From positions 1-6,555 of the forward strand of contig JAGAKC010000235.1 in assembly GCA_017848155.1 (NCBI GenBank): a stretch of 6,555 bases of DNA. The letters are read 5' to 3'. This stretch comes from Oscillospiraceae bacterium (lineage in GTDB: Bacteria > Bacillota > Clostridia > Oscillospirales > Ruminococcaceae). The translations under genes were made by a program, and so were the position numbers. The notes under the pieces are model-generated. The model ran no database searches. It was not told where the DNA came from and saw only the letters and a list, made by a program, of their open reading frames with translations. Each line of letters opens with the position of its first letter. The first letter of the stretch is position 1. This document shows positions 5,946 to 6,555 of this stretch, piece after piece.

Positions 5946-6555
5946 ATGAGAAGCGACCTTATTAAGGCAGGAGTTGAAAAGACTCCCCACAGAGCTATAC
6001 TGAAATCACTTGGCGTAACTGACAGCGAGATGAACAGACCGTTTATCGCAGTGGTGTGCGCTGCAAGCGATTATGTGCCGGGTCATCAGCACCTGCACGA
6101 GATATCCAGATACGTTAAGGACGGAATCAGAAACGCAGGCGGTGTGCCCTTTGAGTTTTTCACCATAGGAGTGTGCGACGGTGTTGCGATGAATCACAAG
6201 GGTATGAGGTATTCTCTTGCGTCCCGTGAGCTTATCGCTGACAGCATCGAGGTAATGCTTACGGCGCACCCCCTTGACGGAGTTGTGTTCATACCAAACT
6301 GCGACAAGATAGTGCCGGGAATGGTGCTTGCGGCATCACGAATGGACCTGCCTGCGATATTTGTGAGCGGCGGACCGATGAATCCCGGCTGTGTACAGGG
6401 AAAAAGGGTAGGCTACTCCGAGATATACGAAGCGATCGGTCAATATAAGAGCGGCGAGATAGGCGATGATGTCATCAGGGATTTTGAGGACAATGCATGT
6501 CCCACCTGCGGCAGCTGCTCGGGAATGTACACAGCAAATTCCATGAATTGCCTTA
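5946..6555 (+). CDS. ilvD: Dihydroxy-acid dehydratase, N-terminal 203 residues (cut by window end)
   Basis: Dehydrates 2,3-dihydroxy-isovalerate and -methylvalerate in valine, isoleucine and leucine synthesis; an Fe-S, Mg-dependent cytoplasmic enzyme. The first 203 codons are open to the window end; the full protein is usually about 550-570 residues. Motifs: VPGHQHL (44-50), GVCDGVAMNHKGMRYSLASRE (75-95, with Mg-ligand D79), NCDKIVPGM (118-126; cluster cysteine C119 and the lysine K121 carbamylated in studied enzymes), SGGPM (141-145) and CPTCGSCSGMYTANSMNCL (185-203; cluster cysteine C191). VPGH in place of PCNxH puts it in the E. coli-like branch. C38 stands where relatives I recall have Asn (IAVVN). 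AGAGG at 5931-5935 lies 10 bases before ATG, and the gene follows the kinase by 30 bases with no terminator, so it is probably in the same operon. Confidence 0.93.
   Translation, partial: MRSDLIKAGVEKTPHRAILKSLGVTDSEMNRPFIAVVCAASDYVPGHQHLHEISRYVKDGIRNAGGVPFEFFTIGVCDGVAMNHKGMRYSLASRELIADSIEVMLTAHPLDGVVFIPNCDKIVPGMVLAASRMDLPAIFVSGGPMNPGCVQGKRVGYSEIYEAIGQYKSGEIGDDVIRDFEDNACPTCGSCSGMYTANSMNCL

Larger units (their letters stand above)
2294..6555 (+). other. Predicted five-gene transcription unit (LCP-like, LUD, manA, glcK, ilvD)
   Basis: Five genes on one strand with gaps of 17, 15, 31 and 30 bases, each gap occupied mainly by a ribosome binding site. I see no hairpin with a T-tract and no convincing promoter in any of these gaps. 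The promoter at 2259-2287 could drive the whole set; the unit continues past the window. Functions are mixed (envelope, unknown, hexose entry, branched-chain amino acids). Confidence 0.65.

Noticed and set aside
5052..5990. A 312-codon open frame on the minus strand across the kinase gene and the ilvD start
   Set aside because: It lies antisense to a well-conserved ROK kinase with intact motifs, has no recognisable domain and no evident ribosome site. The composition (Cys, Tyr, Arg, Ser-rich) is that of a reverse-frame shadow.

Overview
This 6.5-kb window looks like chromosomal DNA from a low-to-mid-GC Gram-positive Clostridia, most like a Ruminococcus or other Oscillospiraceae gut or rumen bacterium. 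Reasons: strong AGGAGG-type ribosome binding sites, a lipobox lipoprotein, an LCP-like envelope protein, a clostridial LUD-domain protein with a C-terminal cysteine cluster, a short Bacillus-type ManA and a zinc-motif ROK glucokinase. The genus is an inference; there is no rRNA or other marker here. No phage, insertion sequence, CRISPR array, tRNA or rRNA was recognised.

Layout. (1) 48-1067 (+): a secreted lipoprotein of unknown function whose mature part carries two copies of one domain. (2) 1074-1099: a perfect 10-bp hairpin with T-rich flanks on both sides, serving as a shared terminator for the lipoprotein gene and the convergent alanine racemase gene. (3) 1104-2240 (-): alr, complete with all recognisable catalytic residues. 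(4) 2241-2429: a 189-bp control region between divergent genes. It holds two near-consensus sigma-A promoters that point towards each other, each built on one arm of a perfect 14-bp inverted repeat, so the two transcripts should overlap antisense for about 40 bases. (5) 2430-6555 (+): a tight run of five genes with gaps of 15-31 bases: a membrane-anchored LCP-like protein, a LUD-domain protein, mannose-6-phosphate isomerase (manA), a ROK glucokinase, and the 5' third of dihydroxy-acid dehydratase (ilvD), which runs off the window.

How it fits together. Alr supplies D-alanine for peptidoglycan. The divergent LCP-like protein belongs to a family that attaches polymers to the cell wall, so the shared promoter region may coordinate two envelope functions. 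ManA and the ROK kinase together would feed hexoses into glycolysis at fructose-6-phosphate and glucose-6-phosphate, plausible for a polysaccharide degrader. IlvD is branched-chain amino acid synthesis. The five-gene run is therefore probably a mixed housekeeping operon and not one pathway.

Most of the window is ordinary. The items most worth a second look are the face-to-face promoters with mirrored -35 elements, the LCP-like protein that has lost the family's key arginines, and the two-domain lipoprotein. I do not see convincing evidence of a wholly new system.
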